NCBI RefSeq assembly: GCF_026241105.1
Contig: NZ_JAPFFT010000004.1
Location: 62,001 to 126,000, forward strand
Direction of reading: 5' to 3'
DNA: 64,000 bases
Source of the DNA: Arthrobacter rhizophilus
Lineage (GTDB): Bacteria > Actinomycetota > Actinomycetes > Actinomycetales > Micrococcaceae
Part shown: piece after piece, positions 1-7,655 of the stretch
Layout of the letters: each line of letters opens with the position of its first letter
Numbering within the stretch: position 1 is the stretch's first letter
Translations under genes and position numbers: made by a program
Notes under the pieces: model-generated
Told to the model about the DNA's origin: nothing
Databases searched by the model: none
What the model saw: the letters and a program-made list of their open reading frames with translations, nothing else

Positions 1-78
1 GCGGTCGACGCCTTTGTTTGCTGTGGCACCGATACCGGCCACCTGGTGGAAGTCCTGAAGGAAAGCTGCTGCGCTCAT
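1..78 (-). CDS. M20-type amidohydrolase, N-terminal fragment
   Basis: Only the first 26 codons lie in the window; the rest is beyond the left edge. The start ATG (complement of 76-78) has an AAGGA motif just upstream. The N-terminus (FLQDFHQVAGIGATANKGVDR) ends in an iGat..GGvdR-like signature seen at the start of Zn-dependent N-carbamoyl-amino-acid hydrolases, beta-ureidopropionases and allantoate amidohydrolases. It follows the MHS transporter on the same strand after a short gap, so it is probably co-transcribed with it. In a cluster with a beta-amino-acid aminotransferase and a malonate/methylmalonate semialdehyde dehydrogenase, beta-ureidopropionase activity is the attractive inference, but the catalytic part is not visible. 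Confidence 0.55.
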   Translation of the reverse strand, partial: MSAAAFLQDFHQVAGIGATANKGVDR

Positions 79-111
79 GTGAAGTCCTTGATAGATAGAA
101 GAAAGAGGGAG

Positions 112-1473
112 TCAGCCCATGCGTCCGCGGGTTTCGGGCACCTTGGTGAAGATCACCAGCAGGAGTACGACGGCGGCAGCGGCAGCCATGTAGATGCCCG
201 GCGCGTGCGGTACACCGCTTGCCCCTACCAAGGCAGTGCCGATGAACGGGGCTGTGCCGCCGAAGATGGCGTAGGCCCCGTTGTAGCTGACGGCCGCGGA
301 AGTGAATCGGGTCCTGGTAGTGAAGATTTCAACGAAGAAGGTGTAGCAGCCGCCGCCGTAGATGCAGAGGGCCACCACGAACAGCGCCTGCCCAAGCAGG
401 GCAAGCGGAAGGGCGCCACTCGTGACCAGCATGAAGCTCGGGACGGAGACCACGGCCAAGGCGGCGGCACCCGCGATGAGCATCGGCTTGCGGCCAAAGC
501 GGTCGCTGAGCCGCCCGCCGATGGGCAAGAGCACGGCATAGAGGGCAAGGGCGCCGGCGTTGATCAAGAGCGACTGTTCGCGGCTCAAGTGGCCGGTCGT
601 CTGGACGTAGGAAACGAAGTAGGCAGACAGGAAGTAGAACCCCATGGCCGTCAAACCCATGACGAAGATGACTTGGACCATGCGGAGTTTGTTCTCGCGG
701 AAGGCCTCGCGGACGGGGCTGAATTCCTTGCTCTGGTTGGCTTTGGCGTCCTTGAACGCAGCGCTCTCTTCGGTACGGCTCCGGATCCAGACGCCAAAGA
801 GGGCTAGGGGGAGGGCCAAGATGAACGGCAGGCGCCATCCCCAGGCCGTGAAGGCCTCGTTCGGCATGGACTGGCTGAGGATCAGGATCATCGAACCCGC
901 CACCACAGAAGGCAGCGCTGTTGCGGCAATGGTGATGTTCAGCCAGAATCCGCGCTTGTCGACGGGCGCGTGCTCAAAGACGAACGACGGCGCGCCCACG
1001 GATTCGCCCCCGGCCGAGAAACCTTGGATAAGGCGGCAAAGGACCAAAAGCACGGGCGCCCAGGCACCGATCTGGCCGTAACCGGGCAGGATACCCATGA
1101 GGGCGGTGGCCCCGCCGATCGCTATGAGCGTGACGGTCAAGACGCGGCGCCGGCCGATCCGATCGCCGAGGGCTCCGAAGAACAGTCCGCCAAGCGGACG
1201 CACCACAAAGGCGACGCCGAAGGTGGCGAAAGTGGCCAACATCGCAGCGAGGGGGCTGCTGCCTGGGAAGAAGAGTTGGGAAAAGATTACCGCGGTGAGG
1301 CCGTACAGGGTGAAGTCGTAGAACTCGATGAACTGGCCGACGCTGCCGCCCGCCAGGACCCGCCCCTGCATTTTGGTTATCTTGGGGACCCGCCCGATCT
1401 TCGGGTCGGCCGAGTCTACGGAAGTCGCGTCTTGTATTGGCTGGGGTTGCTCGGAGAGCTCGTTGATGGTCAT
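112..1473 (-). CDS. MHS-family MFS transporter (metabolite:H+ symporter)
   Basis: A 453-residue integral membrane transporter. The N-terminal motif GQFIEFYDFTLYGL, the loop GDRIGRRRVL between helices 2 and 3, and the central RLIQGFSAGGE segment are typical of the metabolite:H+ symporter family (ProP, KgtP, ShiA relatives), which import small organic acids, betaines or amino-acid-like solutes. The ATG at 1473 is preferred over the in-frame GTG at 1482 because it overlaps the stop of a small upstream ORF as ATGA, which suggests translational coupling; neither start has a strong ribosome site of its own. The position between regulators and an amidohydrolase suggests uptake of the substrate degraded by this cluster; the substrate cannot be read from the sequence. 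Confidence 0.85.
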   Translation of the reverse strand: MTINELSEQPQPIQDATSVDSADPKIGRVPKITKMQGRVLAGGSVGQFIEFYDFTLYGLTAVIFSQLFFPGSSPLAAMLATFATFGVAFVVRPLGGLFFGALGDRIGRRRVLTVTLIAIGGATALMGILPGYGQIGAWAPVLLVLCRLIQGFSAGGESVGAPSFVFEHAPVDKRGFWLNITIAATALPSVVAGSMILILSQSMPNEAFTAWGWRLPFILALPLALFGVWIRSRTEESAAFKDAKANQSKEFSPVREAFRENKLRMVQVIFVMGLTAMGFYFLSAYFVSYVQTTGHLSREQSLLINAGALALYAVLLPIGGRLSDRFGRKPMLIAGAAALAVVSVPSFMLVTSGALPLALLGQALFVVALCIYGGGCYTFFVEIFTTRTRFTSAAVSYNGAYAIFGGTAPFIGTALVGASGVPHAPGIYMAAAAAVVLLLVIFTKVPETRGRMG

Positions 1474-1619
1474 GGCAGCCACGCTAGGCGGACAGTATTT
1501 CCGGCGGCGGCTGCACTGTTTCGGCCATAAGAAATGATTTCGGTGGTTATTACTTCCATATTGCGATAGGGCCGCTTGGGGGAAACCCCGCGGACACCTT
1601 CGGCGAAATTCATCACCAT
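1470..1619 (-). CDS. small ORF (49 aa) translationally coupled to the transporter
   Basis: This reading frame starts at ATG (complement of 1617-1619) seven or so bases after a strong AAAGGAG ribosome site (complement of 1625-1631). It ends at a TGA that overlaps the transporter ATG as ATGA. The product begins MVMNFAEGVRG and ends NTVRLAWLP; I do not recognise a family and see no membrane segment or signal peptide. A second in-frame ATG lies two codons in. The good ribosome site and exact stop/start overlap argue that it is translated, either as a small protein or mainly to bring ribosomes to the transporter, which has no ribosome site. It could instead be a non-functional leader. Confidence 0.5.
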   Translation of the reverse strand: MVMNFAEGVRGVSPKRPYRNMEVITTEIISYGRNSAAAAGNTVRLAWLP

Positions 1620-1774
1620 CAAATCTCCTTTGATCAGGATGGAATTCTGGTGTCCGGTTCGGTTTGGTGAGCTGCGTTTGCGGCCTTCTTGAAGCTTGAG
1701 CGCCTCCGCGGGCTACCGGACTTGTTCAACCTTCGGTGGCCCAGATCACATCTGTCCAATTGATTGTTTTTGAA

Positions 1775-1801
1775 ATTGCCATAGATCTAATCGATGGCAA
1801 T
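1775..1801. promoter_or_regulatory. inverted repeat, possible LysR/PucR operator
   Basis: ATTGCCA (1775-1781) and TGGCAAT (1795-1801) form perfect 7-bp arms separated by 13 bases, in the intergenic region between the LysR gene end and the small-ORF/transporter unit. Spacing and A/T-rich centre suit a LysR-type regulator site, but it is about 155 bases upstream of the small ORF and only its symmetry supports the call. Confidence 0.3.
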
Positions 1802-1820
1802 CGCCGTTTACGTCGCCGGC

Positions 1821-2738
1821 CTAGGTTCGTTCCGCGCCGTACAACTTCAGGCACGTCTCTTCAAAGGCAAGAACCCGCTTGGTCGCCTGCACCCCTTCGG
1901 GCCGCACCAGCATGACTTCGATTGGCGGGAAATTGTCCGTCAGCGTCAGCGGCACCACCTTGCCGCCGGAGTACGTGACATCGCTGTGAAGTCGCTGATT
2001 GAGGAGGGCGTAGCCATGCCCCTTAGCCACAAAGGAGCGGACGGTCTCGTAGCCCGCAAAGCGGTGCCTGACGTTCTGGACCACTCCGGCCATGGCGTAG
2101 AGCTGCTCGAAGTACTCCCGGGTGTGGGGGAGATCCAGTACAACGGAGGGCTCGCCGTCGAGCTCCTTAAGGGCAATCTCCCTTTCCGGACGAATGGCGG
2201 CAGGGTGTCCCTCATGGACCAGGACGTGCGGCGGAACTCGTTCCACCACTTTGTAAATGAAACCGCGGCCCAACCCCAACCCATATGTAAGCGCGACGTC
2301 GCAGCGGCCATCCATCAGCGCCTCCTGAAGTGTGGCAAGGTCTGTCTCAAGGAATGACACATCGACGCCTGGATGCCGGGCTTCGAAGGTCTGCAGGATC
2401 GCCGGGAGCCGGAAAGGTGCAAGCGGAGTGAAGACCCCCACCTTGAGTTCGCCGACAAGGGTGGTGGACAGGCCGCGAGCGGATTCGTAGAGGGAATCTG
2501 CGTGCTCCAGAAAAGATTTGATGTCTTGCGCGAACTGCCTGCCGCTCTGGGTGAGACGGAGGCCCCGGGAACGATGACGTACGAAGAGCTGGGTGCCCAG
2601 GCTGACCTCCAGCTGCCCCATTGCGGTTGAAAGCGCCGACTGGGTGACCAGCAGTCGCGCCGCGGCCGCCGTCATGTTCTCCAGCTCAGCCACTACCGCA
2701 AAATACCGCAACTGGGTGAGAGTAAAGGGCTTCGCCAT
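1821..2738 (-). CDS. LysR-family transcriptional regulator
   Basis: A 305-residue regulator. The first 65 residues form the winged helix-turn-helix (TLTQLRYFAVVAELENMTAA, then SALSTAMGQLEVSLG and LFVRHRSRGLRLT), followed by the effector-binding domain of LysR proteins (about residues 90-300). Length is normal for the family. The ATG at 2738 was chosen because the helix-turn-helix begins directly after it; a longer reading frame upstream overlaps the PucR gene and has no family resemblance. It lies downstream of the PucR gene on the same strand with a 38-base gap, so the two may be one transcript. Two regulators in one catabolic cluster suggests the cluster responds to two signals; the ligand is unknown. 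Confidence 0.88.
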   Translation of the reverse strand: MAKPFTLTQLRYFAVVAELENMTAAAARLLVTQSALSTAMGQLEVSLGTQLFVRHRSRGLRLTQSGRQFAQDIKSFLEHADSLYESARGLSTTLVGELKVGVFTPLAPFRLPAILQTFEARHPGVDVSFLETDLATLQEALMDGRCDVALTYGLGLGRGFIYKVVERVPPHVLVHEGHPAAIRPEREIALKELDGEPSVVLDLPHTREYFEQLYAMAGVVQNVRHRFAGYETVRSFVAKGHGYALLNQRLHSDVTYSGGKVVPLTLTDNFPPIEVMLVRPEGVQATKRVLAFEETCLKLYGAERT

Positions 2739-2776
2739 TTGTCCATAATGACACCCCCCGACGCGCTCCCTCGCTA

Positions 2777-4417
2777 CTACCCGCGCAGCCGGTGCAGCAT
2801 GAAGGCCACATGCAATGAGGTCCGCGACTCCGCGTCGTCCAGATCCACTGCCAGCAGGTCCTCGAGCTTGGCCAGCCGGGCATAAAGGGTTGGCCGGCTC
2901 AGGTAGCCGCCGCGTGCCATGGCTGCCTTGTTGCCGCCGGATTCCAGATACCTCCCAAGCAGTTCCAGGTAGCCGGCCTTGCCTTCTGCCTCCGCCTGCA
3001 ACACCGGCGCAAGCTCCGATTCCACGAACTGCTGCACCCGGGGATCGTTGCGGATCAGGGCCAGCAGCCCGCGGAGCCGGATGTCCGTGGCGCGGTAGTA
3101 CGGTTTGCCTGGCTCGCGGAGGGTGGCAGCCGTCTCGGCAACGTGCGCGGCCTCGTCGATTCCTGCCGCCGCTTCCAGCAACGAGGAGCGGTAGCGCCCG
3201 ACGCCGATGGTCCACTGAGGGGCAAAGTCGCCGCCGTGGGCGTGCAGTCTGTCGGCGAGGCGCTGCAGCATGGGGTCTTCGAGCTGCCGTGCCGGGAGAG
3301 CAAGGATCATCCCCACCGAACCGGATTGGATGCTGGCCGTCAATCCGCTGCTGGCCATGGATTTCAGTACCCCGGCCAGGATTTCCAACAGCACGCGCTC
3401 CTCCTGCTGACCTGCCAAGGGATCGCCGGAAAGCGAGGCCGTGGCAGGAAGCGCCGCCCGGAACACCAAGGGAACGTAGTAGGGCGATCGTTTCAAGCCC
3501 AGCGAACCGGCGCGTGCGAGAGCCTCTGCCTCGCTGAGTCCGCGGGGCTGGCGGAGGGCGTTGAGCAGGCCGGCCTGCGCTTGTTGGGAAAGCTCGCGCT
3601 GGTCCCGTTCAGCCAGGCGGTTGATGGCAAGGGTTTGCGCGGCCCGTTCAAGGACCATGACCGCCATATCATCGTCGGCTCCCGCACTCCGGGGCGCCGG
3701 AACCACCAAGCGTCCCCACAGTTGCCGCTGAACACCGACCGGGACCTGCAGCCACCCCTCGGGACCGGTCCGCTTGGCCGAGCCATCGGCCTGCGCCGGC
3801 GAAGGAGTGGTCCGCGATCTCCGCTCCCAGTCGTCCAACAACTCCGTGGTTGCCAGATGACGGGCGGAATAGGCCAGGACCAGGTGGTGCAAGTCCTCCA
3901 GCACCACCGGCGCGCCGATCATCGCGGCCGCCGTCTCCACCACTTGCTGCGTCCCAGCGCTCTCGAGGCTCAGGACCGTGAAAGCCTCATGGACGTCCCG
4001 CGCCCGCTCCACCCGTTCGAGCTGCTCGGCAACGATCAACCGGTGCACGATCTCGGTGACTTCCACGAAACGCACGCGACGCCGGACGATCACTACCGGC
4101 ATCGAAGCCGAGCGGGCCACGGACCGCAGTGCCGCCGTCGTACGCTCCCGGGGTGCGGTGAGTTCCACGACCAGGCCCGCTGCCCCGGCGCGTTCCAGCG
4201 AACGGATGTACGACGCCGCGCGGCCGGGTTCTTTGTCCAGCTCCAAGCCGGTGGTCAGCACTAGTTCGCCGCCGGACAGCAGGCCCGTCAAGTCCAGGAC
4301 CTCGCTGACGTGAACCCAGCGCACGGGATCATCCAGCTTGTCCTCCCCGCCCAGGACCTCCGGGTTGGCGTCGCGCACCACGGGGAGGTCAAGGATCGAG
4401 CGAAGAGAAGGGAGCAT
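2777..4417 (-). CDS. PucR-family transcriptional regulator
   Basis: A 546-residue PucR-type regulator. The N-terminal purine-catabolism-regulator domain is clear (LRSILDLPVVRDANPEVLGG, then VSEVLDLTGLLSGGELVLTTG), a central GGDEF-like region follows, and the C-terminal helix-turn-helix reads RYLESGGNKAAMARGGYLSR with RPTLYARLAKLEDLL. Proteins of this family control purine, gamma-aminobutyrate and beta-amino-acid catabolism. It is divergent from mmsA, which it probably controls. The only plausible ATG overlaps a palindrome and has no ribosome site; a TACAAT hexamer lies seven bases upstream of the ATG, so the message may be leaderless. Confidence 0.88.
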   Translation of the reverse strand: MLPSLRSILDLPVVRDANPEVLGGEDKLDDPVRWVHVSEVLDLTGLLSGGELVLTTGLELDKEPGRAASYIRSLERAGAAGLVVELTAPRERTTAALRSVARSASMPVVIVRRRVRFVEVTEIVHRLIVAEQLERVERARDVHEAFTVLSLESAGTQQVVETAAAMIGAPVVLEDLHHLVLAYSARHLATTELLDDWERRSRTTPSPAQADGSAKRTGPEGWLQVPVGVQRQLWGRLVVPAPRSAGADDDMAVMVLERAAQTLAINRLAERDQRELSQQAQAGLLNALRQPRGLSEAEALARAGSLGLKRSPYYVPLVFRAALPATASLSGDPLAGQQEERVLLEILAGVLKSMASSGLTASIQSGSVGMILALPARQLEDPMLQRLADRLHAHGGDFAPQWTIGVGRYRSSLLEAAAGIDEAAHVAETAATLREPGKPYYRATDIRLRGLLALIRNDPRVQQFVESELAPVLQAEAEGKAGYLELLGRYLESGGNKAAMARGGYLSRPTLYARLAKLEDLLAVDLDDAESRTSLHVAFMLHRLRG

Positions 4418-4431
4418 TTACACATTGTAAA
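4417..4431. promoter_or_regulatory. palindrome in divergent pucR/mmsA promoter
   Basis: TTTACA and TGTAAA (perfect 6-bp arms, 3-base spacer) overlap the first base of the pucR-family start codon. A second TTTACA half-site follows in the plus strand near 4450. On the minus strand a TGTAAA and a TACAAT 18 bases apart could form a promoter whose start point coincides with the ATG. The site is well placed for autoregulation and for control of divergent mmsA; binding is inferred. Confidence 0.45.
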
Positions 4432-4543
4432 TAGCGCGCGGCCTTTCTTTACATATTGCCTCTTACAGGGCTTCCGTGGTGCGGACAAACTGAACGCAAA
4501 CGCAGAAGCGAACGCCCCTTTGCGAACTAACACAGGAGAACCC

Positions 4544-6031
4544 TTGAACACGATCGAGCACTGGATCAATGGCAGCTACGTCCCGGCCGGGGAACGCACC
4601 GCCCCCGTGAGTAACCCCGCCACGGGCAAGGTCACGGCGCAGGTCGCCTTGGCCAGCACGGAAGACGGCAACGCCGCCGTCGCCGCCGCCAAAGCCGCTT
4701 TCCCCTCGTGGCGCGATACTTCCCTCGCCCGCCGCACCCAGATCCTGTTTTCTTTCCGAGAGCTGCTGAACTCCCGCAAGGAAGAACTCGCCGCGATCAT
4801 CACCTCGGAGCACGGCAAGGTCCTGGACGACGCCCTGGGCGAAGTCACACGTGGCCAGGAAGTCGTGGAGTTCGCCTGCGGCATTCCGCATCTCCTCAAG
4901 GGCAGCTACACGGAGAATGCCTCCACCAAGGTGGACATCCACTCCATCCGCCAGGCCCTCGGTCCGGTGGCCATCATCAGCCCCTTTAACTTCCCCGCCA
5001 TGGTGCCCATGTGGTTCTTCCCTATCGCCATCGCCGCCGGAAACACGGTGATCATCAAGCCCAGCGAAAAGGTCCCCACGGCAGCCGTCTGGATGGCCGA
5101 ACTCTGGAAGGAAGCGGGTCTGCCGGATGGCGTCTTCAACGTCCTGCAGGGCGACAAAGTGGCCGTTGACACGCTCCTGACCCACCCCGACGTCAAGGCT
5201 GTCTCCTTCGTCGGCTCCACCCCGATCGCCAAGTACGTCTACGAAACCGCTACGGCCAATGGCAAGCGCGTCCAGGCCCTGGGCGGCGCGAAGAACCACA
5301 TGATCGTGCTGCCCGACGCCGATTTGGACCTCGCCGCCGACGCCGCGATCAACGCCGGCTTCGGCTCCGCGGGCGAGCGTTGCATGGCCATTTCGGCGTT
5401 GCTGGCCGTGGGCGACATCGCCGATTCCCTGGTGGCCAAGATCGCCGAACGCTCCCGGAGCCTTCGGACCGGCGACGGACTCCGCGGCTGCGACATGGGT
5501 CCGTTGGTCACGGCCCAGCACCGGGACAAGGTGGCTGGCTACGTCGACGCCGGTGAAGCGGCAGGTGCCACGCTCGTCGTCGACGGCCGCTCGGTGTTGC
5601 CCGACGCCGAGGGCGAGGGCTTCTTTGTCGGCCCCACCCTGTTCGACAACGTCACCACCGACATGTCCATCTATCGCGACGAAATCTTCGGCCCGGTGCT
5701 CTCCGTGGTCCGGGTGGACAGCTATGACGAAGCCCTCGCCACGATCAACGCCAACCCCTACGGCAACGGCACCGCGATCTTCACGAACGACGGCGGCGCG
5801 GCCCGCCGCTTCGAGAACGAAGTGGAAGTGGGCATGGTGGGCATCAACGTGCCCGTACCCGTCCCCATGGCCTACTACTCCTTCGGCGGCTGGAAGAACT
5901 CGCTTTTCGGCGATACCCACGCGCACGGCACGGAGGGCGTCGGATTCTTCACCCGCGGCAAGGCCGTCACCACCCGTTGGCTGGATCCGAGCCACGGCGG
6001 CATCAACCTCGGCTTCCCCCAGAACAACTGA
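4544..6031 (+). CDS. mmsA: CoA-acylating methylmalonate-semialdehyde dehydrogenase
   Basis: A 495-residue aldehyde dehydrogenase of the MmsA/IolA type, which converts malonate semialdehyde or methylmalonate semialdehyde plus CoA and NAD+ to acetyl-CoA or propionyl-CoA with CO2 release. Visible features are the NAD-binding stretch IISPFNFPAMVPMWFFPIAI, the VSFVGSTPIA nucleotide loop and the catalytic cysteine in GERCMAIS (about Cys280). The EHWINGSYV start is typical of the family. TTG at 4544 is chosen because AGGAGAA lies five bases upstream and family similarity starts there; the longer frame to 4310 runs into the pucR gene. It is followed 28 bases later by an aminotransferase that would supply its semialdehyde substrate. 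Confidence 0.92.
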   Translation: MNTIEHWINGSYVPAGERTAPVSNPATGKVTAQVALASTEDGNAAVAAAKAAFPSWRDTSLARRTQILFSFRELLNSRKEELAAIITSEHGKVLDDALGEVTRGQEVVEFACGIPHLLKGSYTENASTKVDIHSIRQALGPVAIISPFNFPAMVPMWFFPIAIAAGNTVIIKPSEKVPTAAVWMAELWKEAGLPDGVFNVLQGDKVAVDTLLTHPDVKAVSFVGSTPIAKYVYETATANGKRVQALGGAKNHMIVLPDADLDLAADAAINAGFGSAGERCMAISALLAVGDIADSLVAKIAERSRSLRTGDGLRGCDMGPLVTAQHRDKVAGYVDAGEAAGATLVVDGRSVLPDAEGEGFFVGPTLFDNVTTDMSIYRDEIFGPVLSVVRVDSYDEALATINANPYGNGTAIFTNDGGAARRFENEVEVGMVGINVPVPVPMAYYSFGGWKNSLFGDTHAHGTEGVGFFTRGKAVTTRWLDPSHGGINLGFPQNN

Positions 6032-6059
6032 TTCTCGCCACCCGAAAGGATTTCCGTTC

Positions 6060-7463
6060 ATGACTTCCACGATTGAAAACGGCCGGTTTCCCTACAGCAC
6101 CGAGCCGCGCACCGCCGTCGACGCCGCCGCCGCTGCTGCCGCGGCCCGGCGGGCGTACGAACTGGACCGCAAGCACGTGTTCCACTCCTGGTCCGCCCAG
6201 GATCTGCTGGACCCCATGGTCATCTCCGCCGCCGAGGGCTCGTACGTGTGGGACGGCGAGGGCAACAAGTACCTCGACTTCTCTTCCCAGCTGGTCAACA
6301 CCAACATCGGACACCAGCACCCCGCCGTCGTCGCCGCCATCGCGGCCCAGGCCGCGAAGCTGTGCACCATCGCACCCAGCTACGTCAACGAGGCCCGCTC
6401 CGAGGCAGCACGCCTCATCGCCGGACGGACCCCTGGCGAACTCAACAAGATCTTCTTCACCAACGGCGGCGCGGATGCCAATGAGCACGCCGTCCGCATG
6501 GCCCGGCTGCACACCGGAAAGCAGAAGGTCCTCTCCGCGTACCGCTCCTACCATGGGGGCACCCAGCTGGCCATCAACATCACGGGCGACCCCCGCCGTT
6601 GGCCCAACGACACCGGCTCCACTGGCACCGTCCACTTCTTCCCGCCCTATCTCTACCGCACGGCCTTCCACTCCACCACGGAAGAGGAAGAGAGCCAGCG
6701 CGCCCTGGAGCACCTCGAGCAGCTCATAGCCTTCGAGGGGGCATCCACCATCGCGGCACTCATCCTGGAATCGATCCCCGGAACGGCCGGAATCTATGTG
6801 CCGCCGGCAGGGTACATGCAGGGCGTCCGCGAACTCTGCACCAAATATGGCATCGTGTTCATCGCCGACGAGGTCATGGCCGGCTTCGGCCGCACCGGCA
6901 AGTGGTTCGCCGTCGAGCACTTCGACGTCGTCCCGGACCTGCTCACCTTCGCCAAGGGCGTGAACTCCGGCTACGTGCCGCTGGGCGGGGTGGCCATCAG
7001 CCCGGAGATCGCGGCGACATTCGGCAAGCGCGCGTACCCCGGCGGGCTGACCTACTCCGGCCACCCCCTGGCTACCGCGGCAGCCGTCGCCACCATCAAC
7101 GCCATGGAACGCGAAGGCATCGTGGAACACGCCGCCTTGTTAGGCAAGACGGTAATCGGGCCGGCGCTGGCCGGCTTCGCCGCACGGCACAAGTCGGTGG
7201 GCGAGGTCCGCGGCAAGGGCGTCTTCTGGGCCATCGAGTTGGTTCGCGACCGTGAAACCCGCGAACCTTTGGCCGCTTACGGTTCCTCAAGCCCGGAAAT
7301 GAACCAACTCGTGGCCGCCTGCAAGTCCCGCGGACTCATCCCCTTCGCCAATTTCAACCGCATCCACGTGGTTCCCCCGTGCAACATCAGCGTGGAGGAC
7401 CTCAAGGCCGGCCTGGCAATCCTGGACGACGTGCTGGACATCGCCGACGGCCTGGTTCCCTAG
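6060..7463 (+). CDS. class-III PLP aminotransferase (omega/beta-amino acid type)
   Basis: A 467-residue PLP-dependent aminotransferase of fold type I, class III. The pyridoxal-phosphate lysine is in LLTFAKGVNSGYVPLGG (about Lys299), preceded by the metal-like FIADEVMAGFGRTGKW motif in which the Asp binds the cofactor ring. The start has GAAAGGA ten bases upstream. Relatives act on beta-alanine, 3-aminoisobutyrate, GABA or taurine with pyruvate or 2-oxoglutarate as acceptor. The short spacing to mmsA supports beta-alanine or 3-aminoisobutyrate as donor, giving malonate or methylmalonate semialdehyde for the dehydrogenase. The exact substrate is inference from the neighbourhood. Confidence 0.88.
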   Translation: MTSTIENGRFPYSTEPRTAVDAAAAAAAARRAYELDRKHVFHSWSAQDLLDPMVISAAEGSYVWDGEGNKYLDFSSQLVNTNIGHQHPAVVAAIAAQAAKLCTIAPSYVNEARSEAARLIAGRTPGELNKIFFTNGGADANEHAVRMARLHTGKQKVLSAYRSYHGGTQLAINITGDPRRWPNDTGSTGTVHFFPPYLYRTAFHSTTEEEESQRALEHLEQLIAFEGASTIAALILESIPGTAGIYVPPAGYMQGVRELCTKYGIVFIADEVMAGFGRTGKWFAVEHFDVVPDLLTFAKGVNSGYVPLGGVAISPEIAATFGKRAYPGGLTYSGHPLATAAAVATINAMEREGIVEHAALLGKTVIGPALAGFAARHKSVGEVRGKGVFWAIELVRDRETREPLAAYGSSSPEMNQLVAACKSRGLIPFANFNRIHVVPPCNISVEDLKAGLAILDDVLDIADGLVP

Positions 7464-7483
7464 CGGCTGTGGTTCCCTAGTGA

Positions 7484-7640
7484 TCCTCGCTCACATATAG
7501 GCCCCTTTCCGGCGACGCTCGCTCACATATCGCGTCAAAATACCCGATCCTCCTGCACACATGGGGCATAAGACGGAATCCCTCCTGCACTACATGTGCA
7601 CGAGGGATTCCGTTTTGCAACTCAAAAGTGAGCGAGCGTC
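7484..7640. repeat. intergenic GCTCGCTCAC repeat element, copy 1
   Basis: This gap after the aminotransferase contains two CTCGCTCACATAT motifs (about 7485-7500 and 7515-7532) on the plus strand and the inverted form GTGAGCGAGCGTC at 7628-7640, with a CCTCCTGCAC motif and a large hairpin in between. The same words recur in the gap at 14907-15099, so this is a dispersed extragenic repeat rather than unique sequence. Confidence 0.6.
7573..7613. terminator. long hairpin, likely bidirectional terminator
   Basis: ACGGAATCCCTC (7573-7584) pairs with GAGGGATTCCGT (7602-7613), with an inner 5-bp stem TGCAC/GTGCA around a 5-base loop and one C-C mismatch. A short T run follows on the plus strand. It lies between two convergent genes (aminotransferase and penicillin-binding protein), where a terminator serving both is expected. 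Confidence 0.6.
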
Positions 7641-7655
7641 AGGCGGGCGCGGGCG

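Noticed and set aside
4463..6070. Long minus-strand frames opposite mmsA and the aminotransferase
   Set aside because: These are antisense shadows caused by GC-rich codon bias; the plus-strand proteins have complete motifs.
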